A stretch of 64,000 nucleotides of DNA from Engraulis encrasicolus. Lineage: Eukaryota; Chordata; Actinopteri; Clupeiformes; Engraulidae. Both the position numbers and the translations under genes were made by a program. This document shows, in pieces, positions 1-12,058 of the stretch. Position 1 is the first letter of the stretch; each line of letters opens with the position of its first letter. A model generated the notes under the pieces. The model made no database searches. It was not told where the DNA came from and saw only the letters and a list, made by a program, of their open reading frames with translations. The stretch lies in NCBI RefSeq assembly GCF_034702125.1, contig NC_085869.1, positions 15,486,544 to 15,550,543 of the forward strand, in the 5' to 3' direction.

Positions 1-1255
1 TGGAAAGGCATGGAGACTTCCTCAAAAGAGGAGAAGAGAGACGAGAGGAGGTCGGGTGGAGAAGAGGGGCGGGTGGAGAGGGGAGGGTTTTTTTTTTTTT
101 TGCTTGTGCACAGTATAGCCATGAAGGCTTTCATCTAAGGCCAGCGTCAGATGGGAGGGGAAGCTAAAAAAAAAAAAAGGAAAAAAAAAAGATTTTAAGG
201 TAGAAAGTATTATTTCGACGAAAGATTAGTCAGGACCGCAGAAGCCAAAACCTCCGACAGGGAGGCAAAAGGAAGACATAAATGAAAACCGATCCACTAC
301 CCCAGCCCACCCCACCCCACCCCATGCCACCATCACTTATCCTCTGCAGCAGCACAGCATTAAATCCCATTACTGCTGAATCGTGACATTGGTATATTTA
401 ACCTACACTTATAACCGATACCCAACTCCTTTCCGTTAGACTAATACATTTTTAATCATTCTCAGATTGAGGCTTTTCGGAGCTTTCGGAGCTTTTCGAA
501 AAATGCACCGAGGAAGGAGGAAGTTTTGATAGAATGAGGGAGGGGGAAAAAAGGGAGCCGCAGCTTGAGCTGAAAACACACAGACCAAAAAAAAAAAAAA
601 CACGTCGCCTTCAAGGCTACAGTGTTGCGTTAATTAAATCATGCTGTTCAATTAACGAAAAAATGTGCCCTCTTAAAAGAAAAAAATAGCTGGAGAGAAA
701 AGTCCTGTGAGATCTGAAGTGGCAAAAAAGCAGGAAAAGTCTATTTCCTCTTATTTCGCAGAAGGGGCTTCCAGGTCGAGCCGGTGTTTCCATATGGCCT
801 TTCTCGCGCTTCACTGCCAGATTGGCTTCTGGTGATGGGTTTCCAGATCAAACGCTTGCAGGCCGCTCGGAAAAGCAAAACAGCTCAACAACGAAAAAAA
901 GAGGCCCTGCTCAAAGTCCACTCACACCTCACGCTTCCTTCAGCTGCACTGGTAAGAGAATGACCATTCATCACTGCCTGTGTCCTTAAGTAGGTTAAGA
1001 GTTCGGGCTAACGAGTATCGAACCCCTTGGAGAGCTCCGCTTTCCCTTTCACCCCCCCCTTATACTCGGCCTAGTCCGGATAAATTGACCCATTCTGCCA
1101 AAACTGTGCCATCTGGCTTTACGAGGGCTTGTTACGAGGGGAGAGGAGAGGATGGGAGGGGAGGAGGGAAAAGGGGGTAAAGGCTGGAGGGGACGGCTGT
1201 CCCAGATCAATGGAGGAACAGTTGGAGCACAAACAAATCTCAACAGCTCTGACGA
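1..1255. other. No gene seen; probable sestd1 intron
   Basis: This stretch lies downstream of sestd1 coding exon 4 in the direction of transcription, so it is most likely intron. It holds short A- and T-runs (near 87-101, 163-190 and 584-600) and a G/A-rich patch at 1130-1190. I looked on the minus strand for the next sestd1 exon, which should continue the SEC14 domain, and did not find it. Confidence 0.4.
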
Positions 1256-1288
1256 TGGAGGAGGAGGAGGAGGAGGAGGAGGAGGAGA
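1256..1288. repeat. (GGA)n microsatellite
   Basis: Eleven or so GGA/GAG triplets in a row. A short (ATT)n tract follows at 1392-1416. Confidence 0.9.
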
Positions 1289-1481
1289 GGGGGGAATCAG
1301 TGTCAGAGCATACACTCACACGCAATAGGCTTTTGAATTGACATTGAGCTGCAGGTCTTGTATGAATTGTGCTATACAACTACAGTTATGCTATTATTAT
1401 TATTATTATTATTATCTCATTCATATTATTGACTCAACGCAATCACTGGTACGCACACACGCGTACATAAACCAGAAATCA

Positions 1482-1666
<185 letters not shown>

Positions 1667-1845
1667 CATTGCCTGTGACAGTGTTGCGAGTGTCCCACTG
1701 CGGCCACGTCACCCAGCCTATTGGTCTGGATGCACATCACGGTTGCTAGGTAACATGACATTATTAGTTCACGCTGAAGCGGAGCGTGGTGAGAAGGGGA
1801 AGCCAGACAGACAAATGACCCGGCTCTCCTCAGACGACAATCATC

Positions 1846-2340
<495 letters not shown>

Positions 2341-2377
2341 CCAACCACACGCACGCACGCACGCACGCGCACACTTA

Positions 2378-2502
2378 CTCAGGCACAAGAGCACACTCAC
2401 ACAGCGAGCGTGATACATTGTTATTATGCAACCTGCGTGCAGTACTTCATTTTGACTGAATGCATTATGCTTTATAAGTGCAATCTGTTTACTCTGTGAA
2501 TA
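2378..2502 (+). repeat. 125-bp dispersed repeat, copy 1
   Basis: This block is nearly identical to the reverse complement of 59551-59675, with only a handful of differences. In both places it is preceded by CACGCA-type simple repeat. It is probably the 3' part of a dispersed element that I cannot name. Confidence 0.8.
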
Positions 2503-3602
2503 CCGCATGCAGCTCTGTCTTTTCCACAGGTACTACCTAGGACTCGGCAATGGAACTCTAGTGACGCTACGCTACACTTGTCTTAGTCATAACTGACGAG
2601 GATGATGGTGGTGATGGTGATGATGATGAGGATGGTGGTGATGCAGAGGCCAGTGGGTGTTGAGAGGAGGTGACTGATCAGAGCCAGGAGAGTGTATTTG
2701 GCTGCTGATTTATTCCAACACTACTATGCTAAAGTTAGTGCTATGACTCATGAGTAAGGAAGGGTGCTTTCTAACTGACATACTGGTGGAGGGAGTCATG
2801 CCTGGAGAGAGGGAGTAAAAAAATACAGCTGTTGTCAATGGCATCTAGAGAGTTAGTCATGCCACACTTGTGGGCTGGTTTAAGCCCACAGGGGTTATTT
2901 TGGTCCTCTGGCTTGTAGAGTGACAGCATCCAATGTACAATGTACATAGCTCCCTAGTCACTGACCATTCCTATACTACTCTACTCGCATGTGGCGTTGG
3001 TGTAGATGCTCATTTAAAACAGGCTGGTACTAATATTTGAGTTACATTGGAGCCCCCGTATCCTCTAGAAATGCTAGAATGTTTAAAAATAGAAAATAAT
3101 AATAATAATAATTCAAAGCACCATCATTGGTCAAGTCATCACAAGGACCTGAGACCTGCCGATTAAAAAAGGGCATCTGCAATGAAGTCAACTCTCTACT
3201 GTACTGTCAGTGGAGAAATATTCAGTGACTAGGCACCATAATTATCCAGACCTCCAGTTTGCCGGATCAATGCTCCTCTCTCAGCAGGAGAGATCATAGG
3301 GATTATTTTCAAGAGACCCCATACATTTTGCAACTGAGCAAACTTGTAGGCTATTTAGCCTATAGATATTTATAAAAGTAAAAGATTGTGTACTGTGTTT
3401 CAAATAACAATAATATGAATTAGTTTTTATATTACATTAAATAGTAATAATTATCAGTATTCTATTTTCACACCTTGAGATTTCAGGCGACCCCAATTGA
3501 ATTCCAAGCGACCCCATGTACGTACATGGTGTCCCAACCGCAATGTTGAAAACCACTGCCATTGAGAGTGCTCCGCAAAGGGCTCAATAGTGGTGGAGCA
3601 GC
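2503..3602. other. No gene seen; degraded repeat pieces
   Basis: A GAT/GGT-rich patch lies at 2597-2645 and an (AAT)n stretch at 3096-3112. Around 3310-3570 the sequence resembles the worn end of a hAT-like element (GACCCC-rich, ending GAAAACCACTGCC), but I see no matching second end. Confidence 0.4.
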
Positions 3603-3610
3603 ACAATCTG

Positions 3611-4155
3611 GGTTACACTTTTCTTGACACCAGTGTCATATGTATGACATCACCGCGTCATAAGAGTGTCGTAACACAGTCATGTTTATGTCATAGACAT
3701 TATGTTAATATCAGAAACATGTAATGACATTCGGTTATAGTAAAGACAGCCCAAACAATGCCAATATTTCATGACCATAAAACATTTATGACATTGATCA
3801 TTTTTATGACTTGTCATGACACTATTATGACACTATTATGACACTGTCATGTCATGCATCCATCACTGGTGTCAATTGAAGTGTGAGTGAAAAGAGAAGT
3901 CCGCGACACTGCTTGTCTATTGTGTATTTAATCGAGCAACGTTTCGACCTTCAGGTCATCATCAGGCAAAGGACTTTGGACTTTGCCTGATGAAGACCTG
4001 AAGGTCGAAACGTTGCTCGATTAAATACACAATAGACAAGCAGTGTCGCGGACTTCTCTTTTCACTTGGATTTACTCTCATTGTCCTGCACCTGGCCCAT
4101 CGGGTGGGATGTGCACACATCTACTCCTCTAAACTTGGTCAATTGAAGTGTGACC
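3611..4155. mobile_element. hAT-like MITE, interrupted by a foldback insertion
   Basis: The ends are inverted repeats (GGTTACACTTTTCTTGACAC on the left; GTGTGACC with GTGTCAATTGAAGTGTGA on the right). An 8-bp target duplication, ACAATCTG, flanks it at 3603-3610 and 4156-4163. Subterminal TATGACA/TGTCATA motifs fill the arms. The right arm is split by the insertion at 3887-4137. There is no coding capacity, so it would have depended on a transposase encoded elsewhere. Confidence 0.8.
3887..4137. mobile_element. Foldback insertion, Penelope-terminus-like
   Basis: Two 85-bp arms (3887-3971 and 3981-4065) are reverse complements with one mismatch around a 9-base loop. A unique tail of about 70 bases follows. 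The whole is flanked by a 16-bp target duplication, GTCAATTGAAGTGTGA (3871-3886 and 4138-4153). The arm motif GAAACGTTGC next to CTGATGAAG resembles the terminal repeats of fish Penelope-like elements, and the 16-bp duplication has the same length as that of the Penelope-like element at 33397. Assignment to that class is inference. Confidence 0.7.
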
Positions 4156-4327
4156 ACAATCTGTCTGCAGTATCCCAGCCCAGCCTGGGCTGGTCCCGTC
4201 CAGCCCCAGACATGCGTCACTGCACATCAACACAGCAACACCCACACCAGGGTCAGCAGACCATGGAGGAACACCCTCATCAATGCATGCACACAGACAC
4301 AGACATACAGTACAAACCCCCTTGGTA

Positions 4328-4330
<3 letters not shown>

Positions 4331-4380
<50 letters not shown>

Positions 4381-4430
4381 ACGCACACGCACACGCACAC
4401 GCACACGCACACGCACACGCACACGCACAC
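4331..4430. repeat. (CA)n followed by (CACGCA)n
   Basis: About 40 bases of CA pass into about ten CACGCA hexamers. Weaker CA/CATGCACG patches continue to about 4800. Confidence 0.95.
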
Positions 4431-4855
4431 GTGATGTGATCACCCAGTCAATACATTCACACACGCAGACAAGCCTATACGCATAGACCCAACCACATGC
4501 ATACAAACGTACACAAGCAATCGTCCTCTGAAACACATACACATAGCAATTGGGATCCAACTAGCCACACACACGATCAGCCAGTCAATGCCTTGCCACG
4601 GCCGTGGGCATTTTGCCAAGGAAGGAATTTGGAATCTTAATACCTAAAGACATTAGCATTGTAACCAGGGTCCCAGACCTCTGTAAATGAAGACCTGTAA
4701 TGTCATTATGAGGAGAGCTCATTAATCCTGAACTATAAAGCCAATTACTATCACGCTCTCGCAAGCACGCACGCATGCACGCACGCATGCACACACACCC
4801 TTTGGGATCTAACCAGTAAGCCATCTACAGCTCGCGCTCGCCAGCTGCCTGAGCC

Positions 4856-5154
4856 TAGGGGTGTAAATCACAGCCTTCATGACGATACGATACGGTATCG
4901 ACTTCTTAAATCAGGGATTCTATTTTTTTTCGATACTTAAGAATTCCCCACGATACGATGCGATTCGGTTCGATTCGATTTTTTCTAATTACTTTTCCAC
5001 TACTATTGTGTTATGGAGCTAGGGCATTGCACAGGGGCCAGCAATTCGATTATTTTCGATTCTTAAGAATACCCCACGATACGATGCGATTCGATTAAAT
5101 CGTCGGCCGATACTTCCGATACATCGATACATTTCGATTTTATTTACATCCCTA
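4856..5154 (+). mobile_element. hAT MITE, family A, copy 1
   Basis: The ends are TAGGGGTGTAAAT and ATTTACATCCCTA, with an 8-bp target duplication CCTGAGCC at 4848-4855 and 5155-5162. The interior is rich in ATCGATAC/CGATTCGATT motifs and has one internal duplication of about 45 bases. A second copy lies in opposite orientation at 12413-12673. It sits in the sestd1 intron after exon 4. Confidence 0.9.
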
Positions 5155-5162
5155 CCTGAGCC

Positions 5163-5640
5163 CTCTAACATTCTCAAGCAGTCTTCTCCTGCTCTTTGGA
5201 TGCTGCACTGACAAAATCTCTAACATTCTCAAGCAAAATCCAGGCAGGAAATCCAAGTGTTGACACTACAAACTACAAAAGCCGGGGGTGACATTTAACG
5301 AGATTAGAGAGTTCGAAAAGCGAAATCTCTTGTTGAAGAAGAACACACTCATACATACAACACCCTCCCTCCTCCACACACCACAAATCTCTCCCCCCTG
5401 CCCCCCTCTTTTTTTCACGAGTGCTACACAAGATTCCAAAACAAGGCCGCTTCATCGCCAGTGATTAGAGAGGAGAAACCAACGCATGCAAGTATGGCCC
5501 TGGTCTATTTCACGCCACACAACACATCAGCAAACACGTCGGCTCATTAAGAGAAAAGGAGGGCATAATCACAAATCCACCGGCGGTGGCATGCAACCAG
5601 GCCGTGATACAGACATGGATGGAGAAGATGAAGAAGTGCC
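5163..5640. other. No feature recognised
   Basis: Intron sequence of sestd1. A short duplicated phrase (TCTCAAGCAnnnTC) occurs at 5171 and 5228; nothing else is recognised. Confidence 0.4.
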
Positions 5641-6228
5641 CCAGGCCTGACCGCACTGGGAGTACTGGAACTAAGGGTACAGACAGAGGGTTGAGGAGGG
5701 GGTGAGGATTGGAGATTGGGGGGTGGTTGAGGGTTAGTGGGACTTACTATAACTCAAAGTCCAAGTGGGAGTAATGGAACTGGGGGTGCAGAATGCAGAT
5801 TGAGGATTGGGGGGAGGGGGTATTGGCGATATGGGGGGTTGGAGGGTAGTAGGATTTACTGTAATTCAAAGGCCACGTGATAGTAATGGAACTGGGGGTG
5901 TATTGAGGATTGGGGGGGTGGTAGGTGGTGGATGAGTGTTGGAGGGTTAGTAACTCAAAGTGCAAGTGGGAGTACGGAACTGTGGGTGCACACTGAGGAT
6001 TGAGGAGGGGGTGAGGATTGAGAGAGGGAGCAATGACACTGGGTGATGTGCAGATTGAGGATTTGGCCGGGGGGTGGGGTTATTGGAGATATGGGGGGTT
6101 GGAGGTTAGCAGGATTTACAGTACCTCAAAGCCCATGTGGTAGTAATGGAACTAGGGGAGCACATTGAAGATTGGGGGATGGGTATTGGAGGATTTGGGG
6201 GGTTGAAGGTTAATAGGATTTACTGTAC
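5640..6228. repeat. Junction-spanning minisatellite next to sestd1 exon 4
   Basis: A G-rich unit of roughly 75-120 bases is repeated about five times. Each unit carries a version of ATTTACTGTACCTCAAAGCC. At 6222-6240 that phrase is the real end of sestd1 exon 4 plus its splice donor. Copies occur near 5742, 5852, 5946 and 6112. The copy at 6112-6140 still reads as exon end plus a GT donor on the minus strand. Confidence 0.8.
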
Positions 6229-6342
6229 CTCAAAGCCCAGGCGGTCCTTCTCCTTCCAGAAACAGAAGTGGGTGACCTTCTTGTCCCAGAATTCATCGGG
6301 CTTCACGACACACACCAGGGACACCTCTGCCGGAATGACATT
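6229..6342 (-). CDS. sestd1: sestd1 coding exon 4 (SEC14 domain)
   Basis: This 114-bp, 38-codon exon encodes residues 86-123 of SESTD1, the middle of the N-terminal SEC14/CRAL-TRIO-like lipid-binding domain. The translation contains [16 protein letters not shown] and ends [10 protein letters not shown], very close to the vertebrate protein as I remember it. Minus-strand borders are consensus: TTTTTCAG before it and GTACAG after it, both at codon boundaries. SESTD1 binds phospholipids and has been linked to TRPC channels; spectrin repeats follow in the full protein. The next coding exon is not in the window. The exon's last bases and donor belong to a tandem array (5640-6228) that spreads into the following intron. 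Confidence 0.93.
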
Positions 6343-7500
6343 CTGAAAAAACAAACAAACATGGCCCAAAACTCTTATAACGGAAAAAATATTCACACTT
6401 GCTTGACTTTGTACCTTTATTATTAGTGCAAACTAACACATGTACGAAGACAAGCAAGTGTGCCGTAAACATGTTTTTCTGTTGGATTGGTATTCGTATT
6501 AGGATGGAACCTTGGACTTTTGAAAGACCAAAAACTTCTGTTAAATATCTTCAATATTTATTTATTTTCTTCTTTTATCTTGGTCTTATAAGGACTCTAC
6601 ATCAACACACTGTTCCTGTTTTTTACTTGATCTACTATCTGTGTTTGTTTTTGACAGCACTTGAAAAGCGATGGAAAAAAGGGAGTTTGTTCTTGAAAAG
6701 AGTTTAAGGGCAACGGAAAATTGGGGAGTTTTTTTTCCACATCAGCATTTTTCAAACGCTCACGTAATTAACAACTTGAGATAAGCACACGATCATTGCC
6801 AAATGTCCAAGCATCTACTGTTCTTACAAACCCTTTACACAACAAGCCAAAATTAACCAGGCCAGAAATTCCCCACCAACCAAATCGCCCTGAACTAATT
6901 CGTTGGCGGGTCATTGTGGTCGTTTCATTTGTTTTCCTCGTGGCCTTTAAATCCAGCTGTGATTCATCGCGCCGTGTTCTTAACACCCAAACAAAACCAG
7001 GGGGGTGGGCAGATTAAAGATTTAGATGTGAAGACCTTTCGATCTCGTCTCTCCCCTCACTCACTCACTCCTTAAACACCATCATTCAATCTGAGCACAG
7101 GGAGCGAGCTTGGGCAAGAGGAGAAAGACCACAGACTTAGGAGGGGATCTGCCAAGCCTGCTTGCTCAGCGCTCTCAATCTGCTCTGACAAAATCAGGTC
7201 AGGGGCGGCGTGATCTGGTCTAGTCTATACTACGGTCGACTCGACACAAGAGAGAGACTGTGAGTCTACATTGAGAAAGAGTATAAGCGAGCGAGTGAGC
7301 CAAAGAGCGAGCGAAAATTCCCCAGAACTTGCCGAGGGAACCCCCTCACTCACGTACAGAGGAAAAAGGAAACGCTAAATGTCAAAGCGAGCAACAACTC
7401 CGCAAATCATCCGCGGAGGGAACCGTGCGCTGCGCTGGTAGACTCATTTAATCCCATTTGGAAAATGCACAGATTAAATCACCTCTTCTTAATTGCCTCT
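6343..7500. other. sestd1 intron 3, no repeat recognised
   Basis: This is mostly unique AT-balanced sequence between coding exons 3 and 4. I recognise neither a second gene nor a mobile element. The region 7040-7440 is richer in CpG and GAGCGAGC phrases but shows no exon. Confidence 0.4.
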
Positions 7501-7511
7501 TTGACTTTGTC

Positions 7512-7858
7512 TCCCAGATTTCAGCACGGCCGTTAAAAAGCAAAACTACTTTCCCTCAAACACCACCACCACCAGGCTCGGTAAAGGGTCTAAAAATGGA
7601 GAAATAAGGTGAAATACTCCCAGATTTCAGCATGCCCGTTAAAAAGCACAACTACTTTCCCACCACCACCACCACCACCACCACCACCACGAGGCTCGGT
7701 AAAGTAAAGGGTCTAAACATGGAGAAATGAGGTGAAATACTCCCAGATTTCAGCATGACCGTTAAAAAGCAAAGCTACTTTCCCTCCACCACCAATCCCA
7801 CCACCAGGCTCGGTAAAGTAAAGGGTCTAAAAGTGGAGAGATATGAGGTGAAATACTG
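7512..7858. repeat. Three-unit minisatellite in sestd1 intron 3
   Basis: Three units of about 108-121 bases (starting near 7515, 7619 and 7740) share CCCAGATTTCAGCA, CGTTAAAAAGCA, a CCA-rich stretch and GGCTCGGTAAAG. The CCA triplet run differs in length between units (longest in unit 2, 7660-7690). The array is not next to an exon. Confidence 0.9.
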
Positions 7859-8440
7859 CCTGTTCCTCCAACAGAGAGCAATAACAAAGAGCAGAGCCAG
7901 CCTGGCTCAGGAGAGGGATGAGGGAACAACTCAACTGGGTCAAAGACAAAAGACTTTATTGCAGTTGTTCTGCCCTGTGCCCCATATCCAGTGGTGGACG
8001 AAGTACACCAGTTATGTACTTGAGTAAAAGTACAGTTACCTTGCATTGAAAACTACTCAAGTAAAAGTGAAAGTATTCACCTCACTTTTTTACTTGAGTA
8101 GAAGTACAAAAGTATCCACCGTCAAAAATACTTAAGTACTAAAAGTAAAAAGTAAAAACTTAAAAATGAAGCTTTTGGTGCAATTTTAATATTTAAGTGT
8201 TGTAGGCCTAGTTTGGTCATATCTAATTAAATATCCTCTGATTTGCATAGGCTATACCAACATGTTAGAACTAGGCCACAACAGGCCTCAGAAACACTGT
8301 GGAGTAAGTCCATGGATGTTTTAGCATCAGTTCATTTTCACCTCTCTAAACAAATACTGACCCTAATATGCCCAAAAGAACACATGAAAGGGCAATTAAT
8401 ATTAAGAATGATTAGGCTTATATGCCTATTAGAACAATAA

Positions 8441-8463
8441 CCCCCCCCCCCCCCCCCCCCCCC
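8441..8463. repeat. Poly-C run
   Basis: Twenty-three C residues in a row inside the large hAT-like element; a likely site of sequencing or assembly length error. Confidence 0.95.
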
Positions 8464-8578
8464 GCAGCCGTAGGCCAGTCCAGTTTAGGCCTACTTATTT
8501 GTGACAGCAAGGAGTTAGAGTAGTAGCCAATAAAGTACTTTATGTTTAATTTTTGTTATAATTATGGTTTTGGTAGAC

Positions 8579-8580
8579 CT

Positions 8581-8611
<31 letters not shown>

Positions 8612-8631
8612 TTATTATTATTATTATTATC
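8579..8631. repeat. (CTT)n(ATT)n microsatellite
   Basis: About ten CTT triplets pass directly into about seven ATT triplets. Confidence 0.95.
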
Positions 8632-9940
8632 ATAATGTAGTGTTTGGTTATGTTAAGGTTGGCTTAGGCCTATGTATGGACAAACAGACTTCTTGCGATT
8701 CTAAGCTGGAAACATCTTCATATACTTGTAATGGTCTCTATTTGCTAGATGCCAATAGCCTAGCCTACTTGATACAACTTAATTGGAACACTTATCTGTC
8801 TGATCATGAAAAAGCCTTTTGTGCCTGTGCACATCACTGGGCCAATATTTAGTCAAAGCCTACTGACCTGGCTTAAGGGAAAGGATACATGTTGCAAGGA
8901 CACATGTTGCATGTAGCCTCACTTTGCAACATATGGTGGGCATGGCAAACCTCATGTAATGATACAAACCCTTTACACAAGTCTCTTTTCCATAAAGTTG
9001 AAGCAAACCATTTTTTGGGAGTCTATTAGACAAGTAATTGATATCCCCAACTACTTCAGACAATACTGCAATGTATTGAGGGGAAAGAATGCTATCACGG
9101 AGTTGTGCGCCTGGATGGTTTGGAATAAGCATGTTTAGGCATCCTGTGCACTTCACTGAAGAAACCAACACACTACAAAAGCAGTAATTATGTGACTCTA
9201 TTGTAGGCCTAAGCCATAACACAGATATAGTAGCACAATATAGCACAGTAAGTCAAATAAGCAGTAGGGCCTACATTAAGTATCAATTCGCTGATTATTC
9301 AGTTCAAACGCGAAGCCTATCTGACAAATTTCGTCTCGTCAGGCGAGTGCAGCCTGCGAGCTAAATCTCTCCCCCCCTCACACAACGAATACGACGTGCA
9401 GATTAATACACTCTAACAACGTTATTGTCACCTGCTTTATTGTTTTGCTGTGCTTTCCGCGTGTTACTAGAAAGTACCGTTTCCTACCGTTATTTCAATT
9501 CGTCTCGCAAGTCGCAACAGTGGACACATCAGTGGTATTGCTCTGCTCGCTATCCTTCTAAAACTAATTCTTTACAGTAGAGCTTGTTGTCACGTGACAC
9601 TTTACAACCAATCACAATGGCGAATCTCTGAGTCTGCCAATCGGATTCAGTTTCACTTTCTTCACACAAGCGTGAATCTCAGATTTCATTTGACCAGGGC
9701 ATTAAAAATGAATTCATTCACCTGCCGTGTATCACCTTAAATAAGAAAAAAAGGAACGAGTAAGGAACGAGTGTTTCTGTAAATGTAACGAAGTGAAAGT
9801 ACTAAATTTAGCTTTGAAATGTAGTGAAGTAAAAGTATAAAGTCTTACCAAATAAAAATACTTGAGTAAAGTAGGAAAGTATGAAAATGTTACTTAAGTA
9901 CAGTAACGAATTACATTTACTTCGTTACTGTCCACCACTG

Positions 9941-10440
9941 CCCTATCTCTAAATGGTGGATGGAAAAAATAGCAATGTACGACTGCCTTTTCTCACCACT
10001 GATCACGCACAGCCAGCCACTTATGAGAATCTCTGGAATTAGATGCTCGCTTCAGTTCAAGATCAGGCTGAACCCAAAAAAGCAATTCCATTCATTTTTT
10101 CCATCACACCCAGGTTTTGCTATCCAGTGCACAATGTGATTTCTTTAAGTATCCCTCCTCTGACCTGACTGTGAATATTCATGAATTGGACAATTAATTA
10201 GCAAAATGGTGGGAGCAGATGCTTCGCTTGCATACTCTCAAGTGGCCACAAGGGAACTAAAAAAAACCTGCAGGCAGCAGGAAGAATCGTCCTCCTTCTG
10301 TCAGTCTATATAGCACTCCTCTGACTGTGGCACGGAAGCCTGACAGTGGATCTCTATGGCTCTAGAACACAGGGGTTCCCAAACTTGATCATGACACAGC
10401 CCCCTATGCACCAGCACCCCCTCGCAGACCCCACTTTGAA
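9941..10440. other. No gene seen; worn hAT end
   Basis: Intron sequence of sestd1. At 10371-10440 the phrase AGGGGTTCCCAAACTT followed by GACCCC resembles one end of the MITE family seen at 33929-34290; the other end is not visible. Confidence 0.4.
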
Positions 10441-10970
10441 AGCCCCTGCAGTGCACTAGAACGCTGAAGATACTGCACATTCGTACCTGAAATCACAAGA
10501 GATTAGTTGTAGGCAGGGTTCTAAACTTACATAAGCCAATCGTCCAAATGCTGGTGAATTTTACGTTTGGCTGGGAGAAAATACCAACTTACTGGCCACT
10601 TTGACCTATTAGTTTGTTTGGCTAGTACGATAAACATCTACTGGCCATTTTGGCTGATGATGAGCCCTGGTTGCAGGCAAGTGGACTTATTTTTCAGCCG
10701 TCAGGCCCATTTGCCTGCAACTAAAGTTTTCTTAGCAAGATGACCTGGATGAATGGGAATCTTTAAGGACACTGCATGTCCTTACACATCAAAATAACGT
10801 GGGTCCTGAGGCAACTCTGCTGTAAAGTCCTGTGTTTTATTTGTGCCACACTCCTTTATTTTAATGTTTAATATGCCCTTTTTCCCTTGAAGAGCCCCTG
10901 CACTGCACAACAGACTGAGACCCAAGACAGCGCTCCCCCATCTCTCATTTCAAAAACTGCATGTCCTCAC
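10441..10970. repeat. Diverged duplications next to sestd1 exon 3
   Basis: The intron just after exon 3 contains worn copies of the exon-3 donor neighbourhood. On the minus strand the real junction reads CTTCAG/GTGAGGACATGCAG. A copy at about 10476-10496 reads TTTCAG/GTACGAATGTGCAG, and both are followed by GTGCA...TGCAGGGGCT. A third, donor-less version lies near 10768-10800. The copies are more diverged than those beside exons 2 and 4, and a MITE sits between them. Confidence 0.55.
10514..10669. mobile_element. hAT MITE, 156 bp
   Basis: The ends are CAGGGTTCTAAAC and GATGAGCCCTG. The flanking 8-mers GTTGTAGG (10506-10513) and GTTGCAGG (10670-10677) differ by one base and look like a target duplication. 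Confidence 0.75.
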
Positions 10971-11061
10971 CTGAAGCATCAGTACCACGGTCTTCACCAC
11001 GTTCCACTGTGACTTCCTCCCATCCACGATGACGGTGAATCCTCGTGCTTTGCACTTCTCA
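10971..11061 (-). CDS. sestd1: sestd1 coding exon 3 (SEC14 domain)
   Basis: This 91-bp exon encodes residues 55-85 of SESTD1, read as the end of a split serine codon plus [19 protein letters not shown] and the rest up to VLMLQ. This is a core strand-helix segment of the SEC14/CRAL-TRIO-like domain. On the minus strand it is preceded by TATCACCAG and followed by GTGAGG. It enters in phase 2 (AG from exon 2 plus T gives Ser) and leaves at a codon boundary, matching exon 4. Degenerate copies of its donor neighbourhood lie in the following intron (10441-10970). Confidence 0.93.
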
Positions 11062-11079
11062 CTGGTGATAGAAGACACA

Positions 11080-11262
11080 ATATTACATTACATTACATAA
11101 CGATTTGCTAACGCTTTTATCCAAAGTGACTTACAAGTATTATTTTCAGGGTATTGGTTACAGTCCCTGGAGCAATGTGGCCTTAGGTGCCTTGCTCAAG
11201 GGCACTTCAGTCATGGATGGAGGTGTAGAGAGAGGTCAGGTGAGATTCGAACCTACAAGCCC
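11080..11262 (+). repeat. Fish ATTACATTACAT dispersed repeat
   Basis: It begins with ATTACATTACATTACAT and TTTTATCCAAAGTGACTTAC, continues with CCTTGCTCAAGGGCAC and ends with a tRNA-like GATTCGAACCTACAAGCCCC. This layout is very common in teleost genomes. Shorter copies lie at 15630-15700 and 25066-25120, and an end-like piece at 21119-21220. I do not assign a family name. Confidence 0.7.

Positions 11263-12058
<796 letters not shown>

Larger units (their letters stand above)
7989..9940. mobile_element. hAT-like element, 1.95 kb, non-coding
   Basis: Terminal inverted repeats are CAGTGGTGGACGAAGTAC on the left and GTTACTGTCCACCACTG on the right. Subterminal regions are full of AAGTACTTGAGTAAAAGT-type motifs on both sides. 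I found no clear 8-bp target duplication: the flanks CCCATATC and CCCTATCT are only similar. No transposase frame is recognisable inside. A poly-C run (8441-8463) and (CTT)n(ATT)n (8579-8631) lie within it. It sits in sestd1 intron 3. Confidence 0.8.

Noticed and set aside
4585..4824. Search for the next sestd1 exon left of exon 4
   Set aside because: No frame continuing the SEC14 domain with proper splice sites was found anywhere in 1-6228 on the minus strand.
8860..9246. 128-codon frame as hAT transposase remnant
   Set aside because: No BED finger, DDE or dimerisation motif that I recognise; composition looks like random AT-rich sequence.
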